Assembly: GCA_014621425.1 (NCBI GenBank)
Contig: JAANBB010000011.1
Location: forward strand, 124,001-188,000
Direction of reading: 5' to 3'
DNA: 64,000 nt
Origin: Cylindrodendrum hubeiense
Taxonomy: Eukaryota; Ascomycota; Sordariomycetes; Hypocreales; Nectriaceae
The first letter of the stretch is position 1. Every line of letters begins with the position of its first letter. Below the pieces are notes generated by a model. That model was not told the DNA's origin. It made no database searches and saw only the letters and a list, made by a program, of their open reading frames with translations. The position numbers were made by a program, and so were the translations under genes. Of this stretch, positions 47,353 to 58,727 are shown one piece after another.

Positions 47353-49733
47353 ATGGATGCGCGCGACCAGGCGACGGCCCGCGGACGGTCACACTCACCA
47401 TCACCCGGCGATGAACCTCCGCTCAAGAGACAGCGCGTCCTCGCGTGCAGGTCAGTCCCTTGAATTGTACCATGACTTCGTTCACTAAGCATCCCTTACA
47501 GGCGGTGTCGGCACAGGAAGCAAAGATGTGAGGACAAACGGCCCTGTACAAATTGCCAGAAGTCTGGGGATGAGTGCATACCCACCGAGCCTGCTCCTCG
47601 CCCACAGGTTGACAGCGAGTACATGAGGGCTCTTGAAGAGAGGATCGCTGAACTTGAATCGATGGATCCTGGACAGAGTCTCGATCATATGCAAGGCTCG
47701 GGTCCGAAGGGACGACTTGCGGCAGTCCGCGACGAGAATGGGAGAACACCTGGGACAACTTCTCTTCCAAATCACACTCTAGAAGACGCAAATCGTGAGA
47801 GGCAACTAGAACTGTCTAATACAATCGATGCGTCGCCCCCTGGACGCCGTTTCAGCACAATACCAACCCATCTTCAGCATTCACCAATGGGCACGTTTTC
47901 GCTCGGCGACGACTCGGACTCCGAAATAGACCATGCAATACCCGGTCTGATTACTTCACCTTCCACGCAGCGTGATGATTATAACGGCGTGCCCTCGGAG
48001 AACTCGCCCAGCATTCACCTCAACTCTCCGCGTGACGGGATCCATCCGGCCCAATCATTGGTGAACGGTGTATCTCGGGACGTCGAGGAGACATTACTCG
48101 CTGCGTACTGGGAGCGTACACAAGCCCAGTATCCTTTCTTCTACTGGGGTACTTTCCTGGAATGGCACTCGGATTGGAAGCGATGTCCGCCGTCCGACAT
48201 TAACTCACGCTTATGGCAGGGCTTCTTTGTTAATCTTGTCTACTCAACAGCTCTTTTGGTCCTCTCCTTGACAAGAATTGGCAAATCAGACGCGCGGACC
48301 TTCTACAAAAACGGCATCGCTCTTCTGCCGGCGGTCCTACGGCAACCTAATCCCATTCTCCATGCTCAAGCATACCTACTTCTAGGCGTGCACGCACTTC
48401 ATCGAAGTTCCACGCATCGCATTCTTTCGCTAGCCTCAACGACGATGCGCTTCTGTGTCCAGCAGCAGTTCTATCTCGCCGAAATAGAGTCGGAACCCAA
48501 GACAACGGCCGTGCGTCTCGAGAACCAACTCCGCCGACGATGCTTCTGGTCTGCGTACAACTTCGACAGGCTCGTCATGTATTCTTTTGACATCCCACCG
48601 TCTATTCCTGACGCAATGATTTCCACGAAACTTTACGCCAACATAGACGACGATGATCTCCCCATCATCGCTGCCCAGACGCCATCAGACCAAGAGCTCC
48701 CCGACTCGACATCATACACCCGTGTTTCCTCTTCATTACACATTATTCAATGCCGACGGATCCAATCCGAGATAGCCGGGTATACCCTTCGATGGGACTA
48801 CAAGGATCAGTTTGCCGAGTCATTGGATTGGCGAATCCGCATCCTCGCTGAGATGGAAAACTACAAATCTCGGGTTCAAGCTTTCTCAGACCCACAGTCC
48901 AAAGGCCACACATCACATAGGTGGCTGGCCATGATATACCACTATACGTTACTAAATCTCTACCGACCAACAAAGGAGAGTGTCCTGGGGCCTGCGGGTG
49001 ATTGGTCAGTCCAAGCGAGCAGTCAAGCTTGTTTGATGTTTCGAAAATCCCAGATGGATCGCCAGATTGCACAAGCATGGCTTGGGGTAAGTCGGTGACT
49101 TGAATGACCGAAGCGCACAGAGCTAACGTGCATCGACAGCTCCTTGTTCAATTCCAGTCCGGAATTACTCTGCTGTACTGCTTTTGGGCAACACCTCCAG
49201 AACACCGCACAGAAAACTATCACTCTCCTGACGTCTCCGACGCTCTTAGGGCGTGCTCAAACATTCTTGCTATCATGGCAGATCGGTGGCCCAAAGCTGA
49301 CTGCCTCAGAGATGTGTTCGAACTTTTGGCACGTGAGATCCCTCTTGTTGATCAAGCAATGAGGCCAATAAATCGCATCTCTGAAAAGGCCGTGACGAAT
49401 ATCCAGGGAAAGCTTCCGCAAGTTCGTGCTCTTGTTGTCCATCGCTCAATCTTGCGAATGATCGACGAAATGGTGTCCGAGGACTTCCCCCACAGCGTCA
49501 CGCCATCGTCATTTGGCCAAATACCTGAAACCAACACGGTTGAAACTTCCCAAACGCAAAGATTAATACTTAATCCTCAATTGGATACGCCCACAGGAAC
49601 CCTTGCATTTGAGATGCCTTTTTCGGCTGAGCAAATGTATGCAGTAGATAGATCAAGTATCGGAGTCTCTGCGCTTGGCACCGAGGAATTACTAGAATTT
49701 CCTCGCGTGTTCGACTTTGACGCTTGGGCCTAA
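47353..49733 (+). CDS. Zn2Cys6 fungal-specific transcription factor
   Basis: Exons 47353-47450, 47502-49086 and 49140-49733 (introns 51 and 53 bp) encode 758 aa. The binuclear zinc cluster is at residues 32-58 (C32, C35, C42, C48, C51, C58; spacing C-x2-C-x6-C-x5-C-x2-C-x6-C) and is interrupted by intron 1. A short coiled-coil-like linker (YMRALEERIAELESM) follows. The middle region is of the fungal_trans type: VEETLLAAYWERTQAQYPFFYWGTF, and further on LENQLRRRCFWSAYNFDRL with SFDIPPSIPDA. It lies next to the oxoprolinase-permease-aminotransferase-lyase block and could be its regulator through the GAGTCCGA motif; this is inference. Such proteins bind CGG-type triplets. Confidence 0.9.
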
Positions 49734-50691
49734 ATCAAAATATGGCTCTTCTAAACACATACTTGTTGCAGAAGGAAATGGTACGTTGGATACATTTATG
49801 AGACATTTATCATCAATTTACCAAAGGCGTGATAATCCCAAGCCAAGTATCACCTTTATCACCCAGCGCAAGGGAACTCTACATCGACAAACGCTGCGTC
49901 GCTTATTCTCTGCGAAATCTCTTTTTATACTTTAAGAGGGAATTAAATAATGATCTGCTCTTGTCTATAGGGTCTATAGGGAACCTGCGTAAGGGTGGTT
50001 GGACAATCAGTTCGTCAGGTCCAGGGTAGCAACTGGGGTTGGTCCAAAGGGGCGAGAAGTGTGAAAATGCGCTATGATAGATTTAGCAAGCGCTGCCTCT
50101 TTTAGACTAGCTTCAATGGCATCCTCAGTCGGGATAAACCCCAAGGTAAGAAGCATCATTTGGAGGTTACTTACCCCAACTCAATGTACCTGAAGCATCC
50201 AATAGGACTACAGATTATGTGACTCGTGGGCAGTGCTTGACTTCCTGTAAGACGTAATTAACGATGCACAGTGACCGAAGTTGACGTCATCGCCATTCCG
50301 CACGTGGGGAAAGTGGGATTATGGTTGCAATATTTAAGACCATCGTATTCTAGCCACTTATTGGTTATTGAACTCTTCAGCCCCATCGCTCTTCATTTAA
50401 GCTCAGATGTCTCACTTTGATAAAATCTCTTCAATCTCGAGCGTTGCCGACGCTCGGTCACTGTACAATGACTGGGCAACAACCTATGAAGAGGAAATGA
50501 GTGGCGACACTCATAATTATGTCGCTCCAGCTACTGCGAGTAGATACGCCCGTGTCATGAATTGATGATGGGGTTTCACATTTCAAACAAGATTTCAAAG
50601 TGAAATGAATAATTCTTTGCACAATTCTGTACAGCTTGCTTTCCTATCTGTTGCAATTATATTTCTCGGTTATAGATCTACAAACCGCAGA
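49734..50691. other. Intergenic with a methyltransferase gene fragment
   Basis: Apart from the fragment at 50407-50565, only short frames are present. The stretch 50260-50400 looks like a promoter remnant (TATTTAAG at about 50330). Confidence 0.5.
50407..50565 (+). pseudogene. N-terminal fragment of a SAM-dependent methyltransferase
   Basis: An ATG-started frame of 52 aa (MSHFDKISSISSVADA...) contains ARSLYNDWATTYEEEM followed by NYVAPATASRYARVM. This matches the opening of fungal Williams-Beuren-type class I methyltransferases often found in secondary-metabolite clusters. A stop follows at 50563-50565 and no GxGxG motif or other continuation is visible in any frame before the next gene. It is a truncated relic, or a first exon whose remainder is lost. 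Confidence 0.55.
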
Positions 50692-53600
50692 CTACAATCT
50701 CTCATTTGGTACAACCTGCCATGACCTCAACAGGTCATCCTCGTAACATCCAGCCCACGCCTGAATCTCGCCAGGACAACCCACATCAGTGGGGTCAAGC
50801 GAAAGACGGGAACCCGTGCAGTCATCAGTGTCATAGAAATACACCATGAGCGAGTCGGGCCACTCATTCACCGGGGCGCACCACGACCTGAATTCGCCGA
50901 ATGTCTGCTGGCAGGTGCTGGGACCCTTTCCGGTCTGCTGCATAAACGGCAACGTGTTTGCGGTGCACTGCTGGTCACCCCACAGACGGAGCATCCAGGG
51001 ATCACCCGTGGGCTCCGGTGGTGGTGGCGCCTGTGAGGTCGTCGTAGGCTGCGCGGAGAGGACGCAACTACATCCCTTGTGCGCGTCTGCCTGACACTGG
51101 CCGAGGTTCGAGCCCTCGACGGCAATTCCGTTACAGGCGCTGAAGGAACAGGGGCCCAAGGTGCCGCAGAAACCAGGAGTAGACGTATCAGGCAAGCAGT
51201 CGCAGCCCTTGAAGGCGTCCTGGCACTTGGCGCCTCCAGCACCGTCTCCTCTGCCGTTGCAACCGTTGGACTGGCAAGACTTGGCCTCTCCACACTCAAA
51301 GCCGGGCGTGTCGGTGCTAGGCAGACATCCGCAGCCCTTGAAGGCGTTGGTGCAGGTCGCCTCTCCGTCGGCAAAGGTGCCATCGCAGTCGTTGAGCTCG
51401 CAAGACTTCTCATCGCCGCACTCGAAGCCTGGAGTATCGGCGCTGGGGATACACTCGCAGCCCTTGAAGGCATTGGTACATGTTGCCTTTCCGTCGGCAT
51501 AGGAGCCGTCGCAGTTATTCTGCTCACACGACTTTTGCTCACCACACTCGAAACCTGGAGTATCGGCGCTGGGGATGCAGGTGCAGCTATCGAAGTCGCC
51601 CCCTCGGCAGGTTGCGTCTCCATTCGTCACCTCGCCGTTACAGTCATCACAAGATTCGTTGGTAGGGCAGGCTGGCTTGGATGTCGTTGAAGGCGGGACA
51701 GAGCTCGTAGTCGTGACAAGAGTCGAGGTTTGAGTGCTCGTGGTGCTCGTGGAAACGGCACCGCCGCACACGCAACCCTCCCATTTACCTCGGCAGGTCC
51801 CATCAGCAGCATCGCAGTCAGCATCACAAGGGAGATTCTCAGCTTTGAGACAAACTCGGGGTGTGTCGTCCGAAGGTGTGCAAGGGCATCCCAGGACGCC
51901 AACGACGAAGCATATCGGTCCTGGTGACGGCGCTGGAGACGGCGCGATCTTACCCTTGCAGGAGTCATCATCGCACTGGACCTGGTCTACCGGCAAGCAT
52001 CCCTCGTAATTCATGCCATCTTCCTCAGAGCTTGTGGGGAGCGGACAACCAGCGACAGTTGTTGACGTGACGGGTACTGCAGAGCATTCAACCACGGTCG
52101 CGGCGGGCCGCGTGGTACAGGAAACAGAGCTTCCGTCAACCGTGGTGCACGACACGATCTCATTGGTGACGGTGGAAGTCTTGCAGCCGCTTGTGGTATT
52201 GTCACCGTCGGGGTCGCCAGGAGGGGGCACAATAGGTGGCGGGGTGGAGATAATCGGTGGGAAGCAGAGACCTGCGAGGCAGGGAATGCAGATGGGAATG
52301 GGCGGGATAATGCAAGGGATAAGCGGGATATCACCATCATCATCGTCGGGTGTAGAAGTAGAAGTAGCACTTGGGTAGAGTGTGAACTCGATGCCATCCG
52401 TGGTGATGGTCGTCGTGGCTGTGACTGAGGGAAGGGTCACCGTGTCCGTTCCATCGATAATGGCCCAAGTGGATGTGAAGGTAACCTCAGTGCCATCCGA
52501 ACGAGTCCATGTGAATACATCTGTAGGACCGGCCGTAGTTGTGGTAATACCAGTCGTGGCGGAGCCTCCTGTGGTGGTTGAAACGAAGGTTGTAGACGAG
52601 GGACCGCCACCTGAGATGGTGCCCGTGTTGGTGGTGCCACCGTTTCCATCCTCTGTGCTAGTACCGGTCGAACCACCGGTAGTAGCATCAGTTGAGGCCG
52701 TGTTGTCAGTGCTGGCCGTCTCGGTTGAGCCTGTCTTGGTAGTTTCATCAGAGCCTCCCGTGGGAACGCTATTAGAAGTCCCAGACTCGGTGTGTGTAGC
52801 ATCTCCGGTAGTGCTTGTAGCACCTGACTCGGTATTGGTTGAATCTCCAGGGGCTGTATTGGTAGAACCAGTCTCAGTGGTCTCAGAGTTTGTAGCAGTG
52901 TTCGTCGAACCAGACTCGGTGTTGGTAGCACCGGACTCAGTGCTCCAAGAGTTTGTTGCCGTGTTGGTCGCACCAGACTCCGTGTTGGTTGAATCTCCAG
53001 TGGCTGTGTGGGTAGAACCAGTCTCAGTGGTCTCGGAGTTTGTGGCAGTATTTGTTGCGCCAGACTCGGTGTTGGTAGCACCAGACTCAGTGTTAGTGTT
53101 GGTGGCACCGGACTCGGTATTTGTCGAATCTCCAGGAGCGGTGTTCGTCGAAGTTTGGGAGCCAGTGTCTGTTGAATCTCCAGTGGCAGTGTCCGTGGCA
53201 CCTGACTCAGTGTTTGTCGAAGTCTCGATGGTGGTCTCATCGGAGCCCCCAGGAGTAGTCTCACCAGGGCTTCCCGGAGTAGTGGTCTGGCCAGGACCTC
53301 CTGGAGTAGTGGTTTCACCGGGGCCTCCTGGCGTAGCGTTCGTTGAATGTCCGGAATCAGTGGCTGTCGACACTCCGGAGTCGGTATCTGTGGACACTCC
53401 AGTGGCAGTGTCTGTTGCGCCAGACTCAGTGTTGGTTGCGTCTCCAGTAGCAGTGTTCGTAGCACCAGACTCAGTGTTTGTTGAAGTCTCAACGCTGGTA
53501 TCACCGGGGCTTCCAGGGGTGGTCTCGCCAGGGCCTCCAGGAGTAGTCTCACCGGGACCTCCAGGAGTGGTCTCACCGGGACCTCCAGGGGTGGTCTCAT

Positions 53601-54369
53601 TAGGGCCTCCAGGAGTGGTTTCGTTAGGACCACCAGGAGTGGTCTCACCCGGACCTCCGGGAGTAGTCTCACCAGGACCTCCAGGGGTAGTGTTGGTTGC
53701 ATCCTCTGAGCCAGTGTTCGTGGAAGTATTGGAGCCAGTGGCTGTCGAAGCTCCAGAGACGCTGTTAGTCAAAGTTCCAGAGCCGACATCCGTCGAAGTA
53801 CCAGAGCCGACATTTGTCGATGTTCCGGAGGCAGTCTCCGTTGAATCGCCAGAGGGGGTGTTCGTCAGAGTTCCAGAGCCGACATCTGTCGAAGCTCCCG
53901 GGGTACCAGCAGCAGTGGTATCCGTAGTAGCCCCCGTGCCGTACTCTGTCGAGCCCTCCTGAGAATAGGAAATAAATGATGAGTCTGAAGAGATGATCAC
54001 TGAGCTCGGTGTGTTCCATAGCGTGGAGTAGGTGGCCGAGCTGCCCCCCGTATATGAAGTAGGGAAGATGCCACCCGAAGAGTCAGATGCACTCTCTGGG
54101 CAGCACTTGGCACCACAGCAAATTGTGCCTGTCAACAGATGATCTCGTTAGCTCAAGCTTGTTTAAGTATTGACGGAGAGAATAATTCACGAACCTGGAG
54201 GACAGACTTTCTGCTTCTGTCCGCAAATACTCGTGCAGCATTGGCTGCCATCTGTAGTGGAGATGCACTTGCCATCGCACCAAACCTCGCCATACCCGCA
54301 ATGGGCAGTGACGGAGGGCGTGTAGGACAGCAGCCAGAGGGCTGCTAAGCCGAGACCCTTCAACTCCAT
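50692..54369 (-). CDS. Large secreted mucin-like protein with Thr/Ser repeats and Cys-rich modules
   Basis: Exons 54369-54195 and 54128-50692 (66 bp intron) encode 1203 aa. A signal peptide (MELKGLGLAALWLLSYTPSVTA) leads to an N-terminal Cys-rich module (CGYGEVWCDGKC...CC..ICG...CCGAKCCPE) like small chitin-binding or defensin-like folds. About 500 residues of Thr/Ser/Gly/Glu repeats follow: TTPGGPGE octads, then TNTESGATNTATGDS-like units, likely heavily O-glycosylated. A Pro/Ile/Cys linker comes next (GDIPLIPCIIPPIPICIPCLAGLCFPP). Then come at least four tandem Cys-rich modules of ~43 residues (TPGFECG..KSC..N.CDG..ADG.ATC.NAFKGC.C) and a final Cys-containing domain (PWMLRLWGDQQC). No GPI signal or helix is seen, so the protein is secreted or wall-entangled. 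A role in adhesion or surface coating is inferred. Confidence 0.85.
53500..53692 (-). repeat. 24 bp coding tandem repeat (TTPGGPGE octads), 8 units
   Basis: Eight near-identical 24 bp units encode TTPGG(S)PG(N)E inside the mucin-like gene. A shorter related cluster (TTTPGGPGQ type) lies at about 53235-53340. Such arrays often vary in copy number between strains. Confidence 0.85.
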
Positions 54370-55453
54370 TGCTAAATCAAGAGTGCTTAGGAACAGAAAG
54401 AGACAGAAAGTGAAGGGAGGGAATCAATCAGACGTTGGAAACAGCCTGATAAGCACCATTAAAGCGAGTCCTAGGATGGGCTTCATATGTATTGTATGGC
54501 AGCTGAAGAAAAGCTCAACCTAGTTTTCCTATTTCACGACAGCCGACGAGCCGGCGGCCGACCGTTGAGCGATGGCCTGCATCGACAGGGATGTGCCTGA
54601 CATGTAAGTTTTCGCCGCACTGCCGTGACCTGTCGGGATCACCGGCTGAAAGCAAAGATATGCGGTTGAAACAAGCCATAAGCTGGGAGGAAATGAGCTA
54701 AGACCCATAAATGTATGCATTTTGCGATCCTGCCATAATCCCCCTGGCCGATGGTAGGCTGACTCAAGCGGCCATCCTAGCCAGCTGAATACTAGTGCCG
54801 GCTCTTTGCAGCCCGGGAGTATTACAAAGACACGGCCGGGCACGGCCATTGGCTGCGCCTTTGTCCACTGCGGATTCGGGCCGTGGTGACTAGCTTGGGG
54901 TCCAGAGAGATACGAGTTGGCTTTTGGAATCGGGCAGTATTATTCACGCAGACGGAACTTTGTAATCCTCGGCCCCTCAAGTCGGAATTAAGGACCTGGG
55001 GTCGAAAAGCCAATCCGGCCGTGCCGCTCTCTATTTTGAGCACCCGCTGGCTCGTGACCACGTTTACTAATGTTTCACAACGCTGCAAACCATCAGCGGC
55101 TGCAAGGGCGGCCGATCCCCATCGTCACTCACATGCCGTCCTTCCGCTTGGGGGCTAGCCATGCTCATTTTGTTTCTCGTCCCGCATGGCAAGGGCTTAC
55201 TGACTATACAACTATGGCCGATCTGCAGCCTGAATCCTCGCTGTTGCTCCTTGCATCCTGTGTCCCCTTCCCACGCGTTTGCGGATTCAGCGCTCGTTCC
55301 ATTTATCACAGTCTTTGATCTAGGCCAAATAAGTATTTGAATTTCGAGGCTCAACCTTTATCCTTCATCATGGTCAGTCTCGCACTCTTCTCTGCACCGT
55401 CATCCATAGCCAATTCGCTAAACATAATGTCCCTTCAGTTACAACTTGGAGCG
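54370..55453. other. Intergenic between divergent genes
   Basis: Promoter space of the mucin-like gene (minus) and of the secreted unknown (plus). Frames of up to 106 aa overlap and are not protein-like. Confidence 0.45.
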
Positions 55454-56937
55454 ATGGACAGGTGTAAAGCCTTTTTCCACCGGTTCCTCGTCCTCCTCCT
55501 AGGCGCGGCACTCCTCAGCCAACTCGCCTTGCTGCCCGCCCGTGCCAGTGGTTTCTCCATCAATTCCATCGCCGAAGCTGCCTCGGCCGACGCCACCCAT
55601 GGATCCCTCTTGGAAAGGGACTCCCTCTTGCCCCGGGTAGAGCGTGTTGAGAGACACTTTACCGATGCTGGCTCTCACAAGATCTTTGCCCGAGCACTTG
55701 ATGAACGGCTCGTCCGAGAAGGCGCGAGGTTTATTTGCTCTCTCAACAGCAGAGACTACCCTCCTGCCTCGACATGGACAAACGTTGCCTCAATCCAAGG
55801 CTATGTCTCGGGCTGGAACATCGTAGCTATCAACCAGATCAATGCGGAGGCTATCAACACTATCGCCCCCTGGCTGAACGCCAATGGATTATCAAGTGCC
55901 CTGGGTGATTATACCACCGTCCAGACACGAAGTGATCAGAGAATTCCAGGAACTTCGGGTGTAAGTGCTACTTCCTACACCTTGACCACCATGGACTGGT
56001 CGAATGCACAGGAGCTAGAATACTAACGATTGCCCATTTGGGCATTTCTCAAACAGGTTCCCACCAATGCGGTCATGAAAAACATATATAACCTCGCCGA
56101 AGGCACTATCATTGTCGAGGACGTTCTCAATCCCAATCTCGCGCCAGTCATCGGCTGGAGCAACTTTCTGAAAACCATGGCAATATTTGGCGTGGCGGCA
56201 GAAGACGCTGAAACCATGGCCCCGCTTTTGGACATAGACATACCTCCAAGGGATGCGGCAGGCTACTCGATGCCGCCTCTCACGCAGTGGTCTGATATTG
56301 CGTACCTGCAGCTTGTCCACGCATCAGGGAATAACCAAGCACAGGTGCAAGGTGTGAAACGCATCATTCAGTTTCATGTAAGTCTGATTCCTGGACCGTG
56401 GAGGCTTAGAATACGCTAATCAGAACTCCCCTTGCAAGATCACAAATAAAGCTACTCAGGTCAGTATTTCTTTTTCTTCTCCCAATCATGGCTGCATCTA
56501 TCATTAGTTGCACCGGGTAATCTCATCGTACTACATTTTGATATTATGCGCAAGAGAACGCATCAATTATTCCAAATTTTACGAAGTATATCCTACGCCG
56601 TTGCTAATAATCCATACAGGATCAAATCAGAGAAGCTTTGGGTACAGTTGCTGGGGCGTCGTTAGCCAGTATCAACATTGAGACAGGTGGTCAGGCAGCT
56701 GAGTTCCTAGCCACTACCGACGCTTGTCGGGCGCTCTTCAAGACGCCTAATGGGAATGGAGGCTATTTCCTTTTCGCACAACACCCAACGCAAATGGGCT
56801 CCAAGACGCTCGAGAAGATCTCCGTTTTTACATCCAACCGAAATCAAGCTGATTCTGAGCCCATAAATGGGGAGGATACCTCAGTGTGGTACTACATGGT
56901 AGCACACTTTATCGATGCGCCAGAAAGCGATTTGTAG
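55454..56937 (+). CDS. Secreted or membrane-tethered protein of unknown function
   Basis: Four exons (55454-55960, 56057-56377, 56424-56459, 56620-56937), each join in phase 0, encode 393 aa. Intron 1 has a perfect GTAAGT donor and TACTAAC branch site. Exon 3 is only 36 bp. The start at 55454 gives a good signal peptide (RFLVLLLGAALLSQLALLPARASG). An upstream ATG at 55370 is in frame by read-through, and is also followed by a possible intron (GTCAGT...TTCAG, 55373-55438). The mature protein has two ordered parts, one around WTNVASIQGYVSGWN and one around EALGTVAGASLASINIETGG...FLFAQHPTQMG. I do not recognise the family. The phase agreement of all four exons makes the gene itself likely. Confidence 0.65.
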
Positions 56938-57518
56938 TGTGGTAGTGCGGTCTAGGAACTTGGGCATCCAGAGAGGGAAGGGAGTGTTGAAAGTGTCGAC
57001 GACGGTATTGGCATCTGTTCAATAGAATATATACGCTTTGTCCCTTTTCCCACAGACGCTTGATAAAACAATTGTGATGGTTTATTTTGCAATAATTAAG
57101 GAATTTAAGAACTGATCTAAAGTCAGTCCCTATCATGGTTTACCTCGTAATTTAGGTTTGGTGTTGGTTTGGTATTGGCTTGGCATTGGCTCGTGGATGT
57201 ATCTCAATAGAGCCTTGATAGACATAAAAATGAGCACATCTAGCCAGCTCCATCTCTAGATACTTGTCACTGCTCATCGCAACCACGTGGATTGCTACAC
57301 GTTGTTGTTTCTTCTGACACACGTGACATTTAGTCTGATTTTCGTGGAAGAGCTGAAATATCACGTGCCTGGAATTAATTTAGTTATATCTACCCACGAT
57401 CCGTCGCTTGACCACAAACTGACCCCCTGCTGTAAGCGACTCCGTGTCTTCCCCACATTGAGCTCATCTCACGCATAACATCTTTTAGCAGATTAACAAC
57501 CAATATTAGCTGGCCAAC
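56938..57518. other. Intergenic, small repeat
   Basis: It contains a short degenerate TTGGTNTTGGCTTGGCATTGGC run near 57160-57192. No gene is supported. Confidence 0.45.
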
Positions 57519-58727
57519 ATGGCCTCTTTATCTGAGTTACCGCCACTGCTTCTCGGTGAGATCTTGGTACAAATCACCACATTCGAAGCTCTCCACTCTG
57601 CAATTTCGGCATCACCAGCCCTCTACCGGGTTTTCCGGGACCAAGGACCGACGGTGATTAATGCAGTTGCCACCAACGCCCTCGAACCGGAACTTCACAA
57701 TGTGGTCAACGCAATTTCTCGCATACGCAACCAAACTGTGCCACAGTCAATTAATACATTGGACCTATTCCGAGAAACCTATGCCGCCAATCTCAGTAGT
57801 CCCGAACGTCATAGTCCGCTCTCGGTGTATACGACGCCGCAAGTCTGTTTTGGCCTAGTCGTCACTATTGTCAATATCCGCAGACTCGCAATCGCTGTAC
57901 TAGATGAACTACTCAAGCGGACATCCAGATTGAGTCCTCAGCATTCTGTGAAGCGAACTATTGATTTTGCTTCCGGAACCTACTCACGCACCCCCGGCTC
58001 AGACCCCTGGCCAGCGGCCCAAGCTGTTAGAATATCTCCTTCAGCGACAGAAAGGGCCCCATCATGGGTGGAATACTACCGCGTGCAAAGAGCCCTGTGG
58101 CTCATTCAACTGGCGCTGGAGGTTCGTCGTCATGCCCCATGGTTGGCCTGGGGTACTGGTCAGGAACGAACATCACAGACCAGAGAATGGGGGGTCGGCA
58201 AGCTGGTTTCATGGCTTCCGCTCGCCACAGAGACCAGCCTTGTGTCCAAAGCACTCGAGGATGGCGTCGCCGCTCGGGTGATGCCTGGCTGGGATGGTGT
58301 CTCGTCGTTGAAGTCGCCACTCATAACTCTGACTAGGATGCCTCGTGTGGTCTCATCTAACTTGGGCCAGGAGCCGAGCGAGGGGCCCCGGGACGATGCC
58401 ATTGGGACTGGGTGGTCGCAGGATCGCGATGCGGTCAACAGAAGATCTGACGGGCGGCGGATTTTCACGCAGCTCCTGGGGAATCGCCACGTTTCCCCAA
58501 CTGCGAGCATGATTCTGAATTTCATGTACCCGGGATTGATGATTTGGGACAGGGAGCGTCTATGTGACCTGGGACTAATAGACGAGCCTGGACAAGACTT
58601 GGGAAAGGAAAAATGGTGGGAAGGGGAGGACAGGCGGCTGCAGATGACCGAGGACGAAATCTGGTTTGCATGGTACAGCATTGGCTCTGATGTTCAGGGG
58701 CACTTGGAGGATGGTCGAAAAGTCTGA
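57519..58727 (+). CDS. F-box-like hypothetical protein
   Basis: A single exon of 402 aa. The N-terminus (LSELPPLLLGEILVQITTFEALHSAISASPALYRVFR) fits an F-box-like helix set, as in many lineage-specific fungal proteins with LP..LL.EIL...L..L....S. The rest is soluble, Arg/Trp-rich and without a recognised repeat or enzyme motif. By analogy the F-box would link it to an SCF ubiquitin ligase, but the substrate side is unknown. Confidence 0.65.
   Translation: MASLSELPPLLLGEILVQITTFEALHSAISASPALYRVFRDQGPTVINAVATNALEPELHNVVNAISRIRNQTVPQSINTLDLFRETYAANLSSPERHSPLSVYTTPQVCFGLVVTIVNIRRLAIAVLDELLKRTSRLSPQHSVKRTIDFASGTYSRTPGSDPWPAAQAVRISPSATERAPSWVEYYRVQRALWLIQLALEVRRHAPWLAWGTGQERTSQTREWGVGKLVSWLPLATETSLVSKALEDGVAARVMPGWDGVSSLKSPLITLTRMPRVVSSNLGQEPSEGPRDDAIGTGWSQDRDAVNRRSDGRRIFTQLLGNRHVSPTASMILNFMYPGLMIWDRERLCDLGLIDEPGQDLGKEKWWEGEDRRLQMTEDEIWFAWYSIGSDVQGHLEDGRKV

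Noticed and set aside
47910..47925. TCGGACTC inside the Zn2Cys6 regulator coding region
   Set aside because: Single occurrence within an exon, expected by chance in 64 kb; not counted as a regulatory site.
51090..51130. GGTTCGAGCC resembling a tRNA B box
   Set aside because: It lies in coding sequence of the mucin-like gene and no cloverleaf or A box is present.
52437..53702. 421-codon minus-strand frame overlapping the mucin-like gene in another phase
   Set aside because: An alternative frame of the same repeats (Leu/Pro/Arg-rich); the Thr/Ser frame joins the signal peptide exon and the Cys modules.
52382..53962. 526-codon open frame on the plus strand opposite the mucin-like gene
   Set aside because: It is the mirror of a repetitive Thr/Ser/Gly-rich coding region (24 bp units keep all frames open). 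It reads as Val/Pro/Ser repeats and has no signal peptide or domain.
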